Assembly: GCA_027081375.1 (NCBI GenBank)
Contig: JALWKR010000066.1
Span: forward strand, 15,472 to 24,677
Length of the DNA stretch: 9,206 nucleotides
Reading direction: 5' to 3'
Origin: Persephonella sp.
Lineage (GTDB): Bacteria; Aquificota; Aquificia; Aquificales; Hydrogenothermaceae
The translations under genes and the position numbers were made by a program. The notes below the pieces were generated by a model. It was not told the origin of the DNA and ran no database searches. It was given only the letters and a program-made list of their open reading frames with translations. Positions 1 to 8,869 of this stretch are shown piece after piece. Within the stretch, counting starts at the first letter, position 1. Each line of letters begins with the position of its first letter.

Positions 1-123
1 GAATATTAAAAGCATTAAAAACATTAAAATTGTAATAGAAAATTTACCAAAAAGTTTTAAAGGTACCAGTAATAAAAGTATAGAAACTATATGAAATATT
101 TTTCTTAAAAGTTCCAGTCTCAT
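1..123 (-). CDS. Partial membrane protein, probable SEC59/DGK1/VTE5-type lipid (polyprenol/diacylglycerol/phytol) kinase, N-terminal 41 codons
   Basis: Reading the minus strand from the ATG at 123-121 gives 41 codons with no stop up to the window edge. The protein begins MRLELLRKIFHIVSILLLLV and continues with a second hydrophobic stretch. An E-x2-RK-x-FH motif just before the first membrane helix is typical of the CTP-dependent SEC59/DGK1/VTE5 family (dolichol kinase, phytol kinase and bacterial relatives), integral membrane enzymes that phosphorylate lipid alcohols. The substrate cannot be told from this piece. The start codon overlaps the stop of the phosphoesterase gene as ATGA (123-120). 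There is no well-placed Shine-Dalgarno, only AAAGGA about 15 bases upstream, so translation probably depends on coupling. The catalytic C-terminal part lies outside the window. An unrelated small membrane protein remains possible. Confidence 0.6.
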   Translation of the reverse strand, partial: MRLELLRKIFHIVSILLLLVPLKLFGKFSITILMFLMLLIF

Positions 124-863
124 TTATGGTGTAAAAATTCCTTTGTTAAAAGTCTTGCAAATATCTCTGGTAAACCTTTTTGAATAATATCTTCAGCTGC
201 TTTTTTATAATCGTACTCTACCCGCCTTACTATAATTTTATTTTTATCTGTATCATGTATCACATATGTAAGCCTTGGATCTTTTTCTTTAGGTTGCCCT
301 ACACTTCCAACAGATATTAGATATTGTTCATCAGGTTTTAGGTGGTATTCTTCTGTTTCAGCTAAAAATACACTTCCATCTTTTTGTTTTACAAATATCA
401 AAGGTATATGGACATGTCCGTAAAAACATATTTTACTCTCAGGATAGCATGTCATTGTGTCTCTTGCAGATTTTACAGAGGAAACAAAAGCCATACTTCC
501 AGGAACTGAAGGCTCATCATGGGTAAGAATAACGTTTTCATCTTCATAATCTAGAGGTAGATTTTCTATATATGAAAAATCTTCATCTTTTAAAAAATCG
601 TATGTCCAGTCTGCAGCCTTTATAGCCATTGGGTTTGATAGATAAAATCCATCTATCCCTGCTATAAAAGCATCATGTTCTCCTTTTAAGACAATACTGC
701 AGTTCTCTTTTACCCATTGAAGTGTCTCTACAGGTTTAGAGCCAAAATTTAGTATATCTCCAAGACACCTGATTTCATCAATACCTTGAGTTTTTAAATC
801 TTTTTCAAGGGCTTCAACTGCAAAAAAGTTTGAGTGAAGGTCAGATATATAGGCAATTCTCAT
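120..863 (-). CDS. Calcineurin-like metallophosphoesterase (YfcE/MJ0936-like family)
   Basis: This is a 247-residue cytoplasmic protein, a normal length for the single-domain YfcE/MJ0936 group of binuclear metal phosphodiesterases/phosphatases. Motifs in order are D8-L-H10 near the N-terminus, G35-D36, GEHD at 61-64 where the family usually has GNHD, LTHDEP with H115, GHVHIP with H150 and H152, and ISVGSVGQP at 183-191, which matches the family's closing GSVGQPR-type signature. All expected metal-binding Asp/His positions are visible except the Asn of GNHD, replaced by Glu62. The physiological substrate is unknown; relatives act on small phosphodiesters or phosphoproteins. The ATG directly follows the nusB stop (TAAATG, zero gap), with GAGG inside the last nusB codons as ribosome binding site. 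The gene end overlaps the next gene by 4 bp. Confidence 0.9.
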   Translation of the reverse strand: MRIAYISDLHSNFFAVEALEKDLKTQGIDEIRCLGDILNFGSKPVETLQWVKENCSIVLKGEHDAFIAGIDGFYLSNPMAIKAADWTYDFLKDEDFSYIENLPLDYEDENVILTHDEPSVPGSMAFVSSVKSARDTMTCYPESKICFYGHVHIPLIFVKQKDGSVFLAETEEYHLKPDEQYLISVGSVGQPKEKDPRLTYVIHDTDKNKIIVRRVEYDYKKAAEDIIQKGLPEIFARLLTKEFLHHK

Positions 864-1373
864 TTAATCCTCTTCTTTTGAAACATTAATCTCTAAGCTT
901 TCTTCACTCTTTTTATCATACTCTTTATTCTCATTTTTATGTTTTTCTTCATCTTTTTTGTATTCTTTGTATATAGCACTTAAAACTCCATTTATGAATT
1001 TTACGCTATCAGGATTATTCAGATAGCAGTCTGTTAGATCTAATATATCTATAAAAACTCTTCCTTTATCTTTTACTTCATCATCAAATATAAGTTCATA
1101 TGTCCCAAGTCTAAGGAGTGCCCTTTCTATATATCCTAAACGTTCAAATCTCCAGTTTTTTAAGTGTTCTTTTATTATTTTGTCTATCTCGTCAAGATGC
1201 TCTTCTGTATTTTTCACAAGTTTATAAGCATAATCAAGAGTTTGTGGAGACAATTTATCTCTTACATCTTTTATATGTTCTTCAAGAATTTCAAATATAT
1301 CTCCACCTTTCAGGTCATATGTATAAAGTGTCCTAAAAGCTATTTCTCTAGCCTTTTTCCTAAATCTACCCAT
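864..1373 (-). CDS. nusB: Transcription antitermination factor NusB
   Basis: The 169-residue protein carries the NusB helical fold signature. It has an N-terminal basic KKAREIAFRTLYTYDL (6-21), NWRFERLGYIERALLRLGTY (73-92) and SVKFINGVLSAIYKEY (123-138). NusB binds boxA RNA together with NusE (ribosomal protein S10) and promotes antitermination, mainly on rRNA operons. Two features are unusual. The helix that normally reads close to INEAVELAK is here IDILDLTDCY (108-117). After residue 138 there is an added tail of about 30 mostly Lys/Glu/Asp residues, making the protein longer than the usual 130-150. The start ATG overlaps the ribH stop by one base (TAATG) with no clear Shine-Dalgarno, so it is probably translated by re-initiation after ribH. 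Pairing of ribH with nusB is common in bacteria. Confidence 0.95.
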   Translation of the reverse strand: MGRFRKKAREIAFRTLYTYDLKGGDIFEILEEHIKDVRDKLSPQTLDYAYKLVKNTEEHLDEIDKIIKEHLKNWRFERLGYIERALLRLGTYELIFDDEVKDKGRVFIDILDLTDCYLNNPDSVKFINGVLSAIYKEYKKDEEKHKNENKEYDKKSEESLEINVSKEED

Positions 1374-1846
1374 TACACAATCTCATCAATAAGATTTGCC
1401 ATTTCTATAGCTGTTAAAGCAGCATCAAAACCTTTATTTCCCATTTTTGTTCCTGCTCTTTCAATGGCCTGCTCAATTGTGTCAGTTGTTAATATACCGT
1501 ATGCAATAGGAATTTCTGTTTCTAAAGATACCTGAGCAATTCCTTTTGTAACTTCACTTGCTACGTAATCAAAATGAGGAGTTGCTCCTCTTATCACAGC
1601 ACCTAAACATATAACTGCATCAAAGTTTCCTGACTTTGCTGCTTTTTTAGCAACTAAAGGTATTTCAAAGGAACCAGGAACTCTTATGATTGTTATGTTA
1701 TCTTCTAAACCACCGTGTCTTATAATGCAGTCAATAGCCCCTTCTAAGAGCTTTTCTGTTATCAGATTATTAAATCTTCCAACAATAATAGCAAATCTAA
1801 GGTTTTCTGCAGATAACTTTCCTTCTATAGTTCTTAAATCAAGCAT
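1373..1846 (-). CDS. ribH: 6,7-dimethyl-8-ribityllumazine synthase (riboflavin synthase beta chain)
   Basis: Lumazine synthase condenses 5-amino-6-ribitylamino-uracil with 3,4-dihydroxy-2-butanone 4-phosphate, the penultimate step of riboflavin synthesis. The 157-residue length is typical. Recognisable segments are GRFN (23-26, usually SRFN), VPGSFEIP (56-63), [20 protein letters not shown] (82-101) and [16 protein letters not shown] (117-132) followed by KMGNKG. By alignment with well-studied homologues, F25, H91 and R130 are the substrate-stacking Phe, the catalytic His and the phosphate-binding Arg. In homologues the enzyme forms a pentamer or a 60-mer shell in the cytoplasm. The ribosome binding site is an uncommon GGGGG (1857-1853) six bases before the ATG. 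The gene lies 24 bp after the aminotransferase and overlaps nusB by one base. No other riboflavin gene and no FMN riboswitch is in view. Confidence 0.97.
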   Translation of the reverse strand: MLDLRTIEGKLSAENLRFAIIVGRFNNLITEKLLEGAIDCIIRHGGLEDNITIIRVPGSFEIPLVAKKAAKSGNFDAVICLGAVIRGATPHFDYVASEVTKGIAQVSLETEIPIAYGILTTDTIEQAIERAGTKMGNKGFDAALTAIEMANLIDEIV

Positions 1847-1870
1847 GAAATTCCCCCAAAGCAGTGTTAT

Positions 1871-2926
1871 TTATACATTTTGAACTACTTTTTTAACTGT
1901 TTCAACAATGAAATCAACCTCTTTATTAGTTAAAGCAGGATATATAGGAATTGCAAATATCTCTTTTGTTAAATCCTCAGCAAAAGAACAGTCTACATGT
2001 TGGGCATTCCTAAGTTGGTGCAGTGTGTACTCATAATATATCCTTGCACCTATCCCTTCCTGTATAAGCTTTTCAACAATTTCATTTCTGTTTGGATGCC
2101 TTAAAGCGTATATATGGTAAACATGTTTTCTGTTTTCAAACTCTTTTGGAATTATTAAACCTGGAAGATCTTTAAATTCTTCGTTATATATTCGTGCTAT
2201 TTTTCTTCTTCTATCATTATTTTCATCAAGTTTTTGAAGCTGCCAGTAGCCTATCCCTGCTTGAAATTCTGTTATTCTTAAGTTTAACGCTGGATGATCC
2301 CCAAATTCTATCCAGTTGGAAATTTTTTCATCAAGGTCTGGATCTTCTGTGAGAATTGCTCCACCTTCTCCCATAGCTACATTTTTTGAAGCATAAAAGC
2401 TAAAAGCTGATATATCCCCAAGTTTTCCTGTTTTTACACCTTTGTACTCAGCACCATGAGATTGTGCTGCATCTTCTAGAATAATAATACCTTTTTCTTT
2501 ACATATTTTCTTTATTGGATCCATATCAGCTGGCTGACCAAACAAGTGAACAGGAATAACTACTTTTGGATTATATTTTTCAATAGCTTCTTCTAGAGAA
2601 TTTACATCCATACAGTAATCTTCTCCTATATCACATACAATAGGAGTACCTCCTGCAAGAATAACTGCATCTATTGTTGCCATAAAACTCATTGCAGGAA
2701 CTACAACTTTATCTTCTTTTGAGTTTACCCCTAAAGCTTTTAAAGCTATATAAAGAGCTGCAGTTCCACTACAAACAGGATGACAAAATCCTGTATCTAT
2801 ATAATCTCTAAATGCTTCTTTAAACTTTAATGTCCATTTTCCTCTAGTAATCTGACCGCTTCTTATAATCTCTAAAACAGTTTTTTCTTCTTCTGGTCCA
2901 AAGGCAGGCTTTATAATTGGTATCAA
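1871..2926 (-). CDS. DegT/DnrJ/EryC1/StrS family PLP-dependent aminotransferase
   Basis: This 351-residue protein belongs to the sugar aminotransferase family that converts keto-sugar nucleotides to amino sugars, usually with glutamate as donor. Visible landmarks are the N-terminal IPIIKPAFGPEEE, CSGTAALYIALKALG (52-66), the PLP-contacting EDAAQSHGA (151-159) and SFYASKNVAMGEGGAIL (176-192), in which K181 is the expected Schiff-base lysine. The start is TTG at 2926: an in-frame TAA lies 15 bases upstream with no ATG or GTG between, and AAAGGAG sits 7 bases before the TTG. The preceding oxidoreductase gene ends 12 bp upstream, its stop codon being part of this Shine-Dalgarno. The adjacency recalls oxidoreductase/aminotransferase pairs such as WbpB/WbpE that make 3-amino sugars, but no sugar-nucleotide or glycosyltransferase gene is nearby, so the actual substrate is open. 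Confidence 0.93.
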   Translation of the reverse strand: MIPIIKPAFGPEEEKTVLEIIRSGQITRGKWTLKFKEAFRDYIDTGFCHPVCSGTAALYIALKALGVNSKEDKVVVPAMSFMATIDAVILAGGTPIVCDIGEDYCMDVNSLEEAIEKYNPKVVIPVHLFGQPADMDPIKKICKEKGIIILEDAAQSHGAEYKGVKTGKLGDISAFSFYASKNVAMGEGGAILTEDPDLDEKISNWIEFGDHPALNLRITEFQAGIGYWQLQKLDENNDRRRKIARIYNEEFKDLPGLIIPKEFENRKHVYHIYALRHPNRNEIVEKLIQEGIGARIYYEYTLHQLRNAQHVDCSFAEDLTKEIFAIPIYPALTNKEVDFIVETVKKVVQNV

Positions 2927-2933
2927 TGCTCCA

Positions 2934-2941
2934 CTCCTTTA
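2934..2941 (-). promoter_or_regulatory. Shine-Dalgarno that fixes the TTG start of the aminotransferase gene
   Basis: On the minus strand TAAAGGAG occupies 2941-2934 and ends 7 bases before the TTG at 2926. The TAA is the stop codon of the upstream oxidoreductase gene and is also in frame with the TTG. This rules out any start further upstream and supports TTG as the real initiation codon. Confidence 0.8.
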
Positions 2942-3751
2942 TGAAAATTTTTTAAATTCTTTAAGTATATTTAAAGCTCTAAATGAGCTGTCAAAAGAAG
3001 GATTTTGAATAAACTCTTTTATCATTAATTCTAGCTTATCAACATTATCTTTTTGAACTACTTCTCCTGAGGGGTACTTAATTAGATCTTCAACAAAATT
3101 AAGAATAGTATTTCCTTTATCACTTTTCAGTATCCATTCCCTTCTTACATAAGGATTATTCCACGCAACCTGAAGGAAAAATTCATTTTCTGGAGTTTCT
3201 CCAAAAACTTCAAAAATATTACCTTTATCAATAACCTTTTTTATTTTTACATCTCCAAATAAGTAACTAAAGATATACAAATCATGCCAAGCAAGGTCAT
3301 AGAAAGGATTTATATATCCGCTTCTAAGATTTAAACGGTATGCTTCAACCTGATAAACTTTATCTTCTTTTTTTAGATTTCTAATACTGCTTGAACGAAG
3401 TTCTATCTCAGATACTCCCAAAAATACATTTTTCCTCTGGGCTAGATCTATCGCTTCCTCTAACTGTAAAGGGTCAATAGAAGGAGGTTTTTCAACCATA
3501 ACATTTATTTCTCTTTCTAAAGCCTTTTTCGCTAAAGGAATATGGGATCTTGGATCTGTAGCTATGAAAAGAAAATCTAATTCTTCATTTTTTAAGGCTT
3601 CTTCTAAATCTGTATATTTTTTAAATCTATCTGGATGTTTTTTTAACTGATTTTCATCTTTATCTATCAGGACAGTATCATATCCTAGAATATCGGCTTT
3701 TTTTACATAATGGGAACCCATATTTCCTGTTCCAACAATACCTATTCTCAA
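2939..3751 (-). CDS. Gfo/Idh/MocA-type NAD(P)-dependent oxidoreductase, short form
   Basis: The N-terminus MRIGIVGTGNMG has the Rossmann GxGxxG (G7, G9, G12). An acidic D30 at the end of the second beta strand hints at NAD+ rather than NADP+. VEKPP (86-90) is the family's EKP motif with K88. YDLAWHDLYIF (151-161) corresponds to the D-x3-HD signature carrying the likely catalytic H156. The family oxidises or reduces sugars, sugar nucleotides and related polyols. At 270 residues it is clearly shorter than the usual 320-380, the reduction falling in the C-terminal beta-sheet substrate domain, yet the reading frame is intact. The start is TTG at 3751, 5 bases after a perfect AGGAGG; no ATG or GTG lies close upstream in frame. 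It leads the operon with the aminotransferase. The substrate is unknown. Confidence 0.87.
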   Translation of the reverse strand: MRIGIVGTGNMGSHYVKKADILGYDTVLIDKDENQLKKHPDRFKKYTDLEEALKNEELDFLFIATDPRSHIPLAKKALEREINVMVEKPPSIDPLQLEEAIDLAQRKNVFLGVSEIELRSSSIRNLKKEDKVYQVEAYRLNLRSGYINPFYDLAWHDLYIFSYLFGDVKIKKVIDKGNIFEVFGETPENEFFLQVAWNNPYVRREWILKSDKGNTILNFVEDLIKYPSGEVVQKDNVDKLELMIKEFIQNPSFDSSFRALNILKEFKKFS

Positions 3752-3756
3752 AATAT

Positions 3757-3762
3757 CCTCCT
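3757..3762 (-). promoter_or_regulatory. Shine-Dalgarno AGGAGG before a TTG start (oxidoreductase gene)
   Basis: The minus strand reads AGGAGG-ATATT-TTG. The perfect ribosome binding site at 5-base spacing selects the TTG at 3751, and the codons immediately after it encode the expected Rossmann N-terminus. Confidence 0.8.
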
Positions 3763-3767
3763 GAAGA

Positions 3768-3797
3768 AAAATAAACAGTCTGTTTATTTTGCAAAAT
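3768..3797 (-). promoter_or_regulatory. Overlapping palindromes upstream of the oxidoreductase gene (candidate operator)
   Basis: A perfect inverted repeat with 11-bp arms, AAAATAAACAG and CTGTTTATTTT, around one central base spans 3768-3790. It overlaps a second perfect 12-bp palindrome, ATTTTGCAAAAT, at 3786-3797. The pair lies 17-46 bases upstream of the TTG start, in the leader or promoter zone of the second minus-strand block. The near-zero loop is more like a dimeric-repressor operator (TetR-like spacing) than an RNA hairpin, though a hairpin with a small loop is possible. I see no clear -35/-10 pair, so the role is inferred from position and symmetry only. Confidence 0.4.
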
Positions 3798-3820
3798 TAA
3801 TGCCTAAAAAATGATAAGCA

Positions 3821-3847
3821 GAAAAAAGCCCCTTTTTAAAAGGAGCT
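3821..3847 (-). terminator. dapA: Rho-independent terminator of dapA
   Basis: On the minus strand AGCTCC(TTTT) at 3847-3838 pairs with (AAAA)GGGGCT at 3836-3827, with one G-U wobble in the stem, and is followed by a run of six T and then CTGC. It begins 28 bases after the dapA stop codon, in the correct orientation for that gene. It separates dapA from the oxidoreductase operon, though read-through cannot be excluded. Confidence 0.8.
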
Positions 3848-3854
3848 TGGCATT

Positions 3855-3870
3855 TTTGCAGAAATGCAAA
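3855..3870 (-). other. Small hairpin between the dapA stop and its terminator
   Basis: On the minus strand TTTGCA and TGCAAA form a perfect 6-bp stem around a TTTC loop, starting 4 bases after the dapA stop. An alternative pairing of GCATTT with AAATGC overlaps it. It may protect the mRNA 3' end or simply extend the termination region; nothing more can be said. Confidence 0.4.
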
Positions 3871-3874
3871 TTGA

Positions 3875-4753
3875 CTATATAAGATTATACTCTTTAAGGA
3901 CATTTTTGAGTTTTTCTTCATTTTCTGGTTTCATGTAGTATAAAGGAAGTCTTAACTCTAAATCATCAATAAGCTTCATTAGATATGCCGCAGTTTTTAC
4001 AGGAATAGGATTTGTTTCAATAAACAATGCTTTAAACAGCTTCCAGTACTTGTCGTGAATTTTTCTAGCTTCTTCAAACTTTCCTTCAAGGGCAAGTCTA
4101 CACATTTCAGCTATATCTTTAGGAACAATATTATTAGCAACGGAGATAACTCCTTTTGCTCCTACAGACATCATAGGAATTGTAAGAGCATCATCTCCAG
4201 AAAGTATAATAACATCTGGATTTGTTAAACTTATCATCTCTGAAACCCTTGCAACATTTCCTGTTGCCTCTTTTATACCTATTACATTTGGAAAATCAGC
4301 ATATAGTCTTGCAAAGGTTTCAGGGAGCATATCTACTCCTGTTCTAGATGGAATATTGTACAGAATTAATGGAATGTTTGTTTCTTCAGCAATGGCCTTA
4401 AAGTGTTGGTATATACCTTCTTGAGTAGGTTTGTTGTAATAAGGAACAATTTGCAGAGAACCATCTGCTCCTGCTTTTTCTGCTGCCTTTGTTAACGCTA
4501 TAGCTTCATGAGTAGCATTTGCTCCTGTTCCTGCAACTATAGGAATTCTTTTATCTGCATATTCAACAGCAAGATTTATAAGTTCCTCATGTTCAGAAAA
4601 GGTTAACGTAGCTGATTCTCCTGTTGTCCCAGCTACAACTATTGCATCTGTTCCATTTTCAACATGAAAATCTATTAATCTCTTTAAAGATACTTTATCT
4701 ATATTTCCATCTTTAAACGGCGTGATTAGTGCTACCAAAGAGCCTTTAAACAT
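3875..4753 (-). CDS. dapA: 4-hydroxy-tetrahydrodipicolinate synthase (dihydrodipicolinate synthase)
   Basis: DapA condenses pyruvate with aspartate semialdehyde at the entry to the diaminopimelate/lysine pathway, in the cytoplasm. The 292-residue length is exactly typical for this (beta/alpha)8 class I aldolase. The Schiff-base lysine is K161 in IKEATG. The catalytic triad members are T44 (in GTTGES), Y106 (in PYYNKP) and Y132, and R137 in YNIPSRTG is the carboxylate-binding Arg at the active-site entrance. All match biochemically confirmed family members, which separates it from N-acetylneuraminate lyase and other relatives. The ATG at 4753 has GGAGG (4764-4760) six bases upstream. The gene faces away from mreB across a shared promoter region and has its own terminator, so it may be transcribed alone. 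Its product feeds peptidoglycan synthesis, consistent with the mreBC neighbours. Confidence 0.97.
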   Translation of the reverse strand: MFKGSLVALITPFKDGNIDKVSLKRLIDFHVENGTDAIVVAGTTGESATLTFSEHEELINLAVEYADKRIPIVAGTGANATHEAIALTKAAEKAGADGSLQIVPYYNKPTQEGIYQHFKAIAEETNIPLILYNIPSRTGVDMLPETFARLYADFPNVIGIKEATGNVARVSEMISLTNPDVIILSGDDALTIPMMSVGAKGVISVANNIVPKDIAEMCRLALEGKFEEARKIHDKYWKLFKALFIETNPIPVKTAAYLMKLIDDLELRLPLYYMKPENEEKLKNVLKEYNLI

Positions 4754-4841
4754 GAGTTTCCTCCGCTTGTGAAAAATAATTTTATTAATAGTTTATAATA
4801 TATTTTTTCAATAATCTTTATGATTTTATTTAGGAGGACCA
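4754..4841. promoter_or_regulatory. Divergent promoter region between dapA and mreB
   Basis: The 88-bp AT-rich gap holds start signals for both directions. For mreB (plus) a perfect -10 TATAAT lies at 4794-4799 with no good -35 at 17 bp (TTGTGA at 4767-4772 is 21 bp away), and AGGAGG at 4832-4837 is the ribosome binding site. For dapA (minus) TTGAAA at 4811-4806 could serve as -35, with TTAATA (4788-4783, 17-bp spacer) or TATTAA (4790-4785, 15-bp spacer) as -10. The two candidate promoters overlap, so they may compete. Assignments are by motif only. Confidence 0.5.
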
Positions 4842-5894
4842 ATGTTTGGAAGTAATCTTTTGAATTACGCCCTTGGTATGTTTTCAAACGATATTGGAAT
4901 AGATCTTGGAACTGCTAATACCCTTGTTTTTGTAAGAGGAAAAGGTATTGTTTTATCTGAGCCTTCTATTGTTGCTATAGATAGAAATACAAAAAAAGTT
5001 ATAGCTGTAGGTAAAGATGCTAAATCTATGATAGGAAAAACTCCAGAGAATATACAGATTGTAAGACCTTTAAAAGATGGTGTTATAGCTGATTTTGATG
5101 TAACCCAGGAGATGCTTAAGCATTTTATAAAAAAAGTTCATGAAGATACAGCTATAACAAAGCTTTTGAAACCTAGACCAAGAATAATAGTAGGTGTTCC
5201 TTCTGGAATTACTACTGTTGAAAAAAGGGCAGTAATAGACGCTGCAAAACAGGCAGGAGCAAGAGAAGTATTCCTTATAGCAGAACCAATGGCAGCAGCT
5301 ATTGGAGCAGGTTTACCTATACAGCTACCAGGTGGAAATATGATTGTTGATATAGGAGGAGGTACTTCTGAAATAGCAGTTATTTCTCTTTCAGGGTTAG
5401 TTCTCTCTACTTCTATAAGACTTGCTGGGGATGAAATGAACTCTGCTATTATTCAACACTTAAAAAGAGCCCATCACATCCTTATTGGAGAGCAAACAGC
5501 TGAAAAAATAAAAGTAAAACTAGGTTCTGCATATCCAACAGAAAGAGATAATCAGGAGATGGAAATTAGAGGAAGAGATATGACAGGTATGCCAAGAAGT
5601 GCAATAATAAAAGGAGGAGAAATAAGGGAAGCTTTAGAAGATGTTGTTTCTAATATTGTTAATGCTGTTAGAACTGCTTTAGAAAAAACTCCTCCTGAGC
5701 TTGCAGCTGATATTGTTGAAAGAGGTATTGTTTTAGCTGGTGGAGGTTCCCTTTTATATGGTTTAGATAAGAGATTAAGAGAGGAAACAGATTTACCTGT
5801 TTATTACTGTGATGAGCCTTTAACAGCTGTTGCAAAAGGTATAGGAATATCCCTTGATGATATAGAACTTATTAAAAAGGTTTCTTTTGATTAA
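4842..5894 (+). CDS. mreB: Rod shape-determining protein MreB (actin-like)
   Basis: MreB is the bacterial actin homologue that forms ATP-dependent membrane-bound filaments guiding lateral wall synthesis with MreC, MreD, RodA and PBP2. The 350-residue length is standard. An N-terminal segment (MFGSNLLNYALGMF) can form the amphipathic membrane-binding helix. It precedes the phosphate-1 motif DIGIDLGTANTLV with D21, G23 and T24. Other actin-fold signatures are VGVPSGITTVEKRAV, AEPMAAAIGAGLPI (from residue 147), the phosphate-2 motif VDIGGGTSEIAV with D170, and the adenosine-binding LAGGGSLLYGL (298-308). The start is supported by AGGAGG 4 bases upstream. It leads a rightward operon with mreC 8 bp downstream. 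Distinction from DnaK-type proteins is clear from length and motifs. Confidence 0.98.
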   Translation: MFGSNLLNYALGMFSNDIGIDLGTANTLVFVRGKGIVLSEPSIVAIDRNTKKVIAVGKDAKSMIGKTPENIQIVRPLKDGVIADFDVTQEMLKHFIKKVHEDTAITKLLKPRPRIIVGVPSGITTVEKRAVIDAAKQAGAREVFLIAEPMAAAIGAGLPIQLPGGNMIVDIGGGTSEIAVISLSGLVLSTSIRLAGDEMNSAIIQHLKRAHHILIGEQTAEKIKVKLGSAYPTERDNQEMEIRGRDMTGMPRSAIIKGGEIREALEDVVSNIVNAVRTALEKTPPELAADIVERGIVLAGGGSLLYGLDKRLREETDLPVYYCDEPLTAVAKGIGISLDDIELIKKVSFD

Positions 5895-5902
5895 ACTTAA
5901 TA

Positions 5903-8849
<2,947 letters not shown>

Positions 8850-8869
8850 AAACTATAAAAGGAGGAACC

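Noticed and set aside
1118..1535. Two overlapping plus-strand open frames opposite nusB and ribH
   Set aside because: They lie antisense to clearly conserved genes, have Ile/Phe/Ser/Leu-rich low-complexity products and show no ribosome binding site; they are by-products of AT-rich coding sequence.
1847..1870. FMN riboswitch or separate promoter before ribH
   Set aside because: The gap is only 24 bp and holds just a ribosome binding site; there is no room for a riboswitch.
1686..1883. Plus-strand open frame opposite the ribH start
   Set aside because: Antisense to the conserved lumazine synthase N-terminus, with no recognisable motif.
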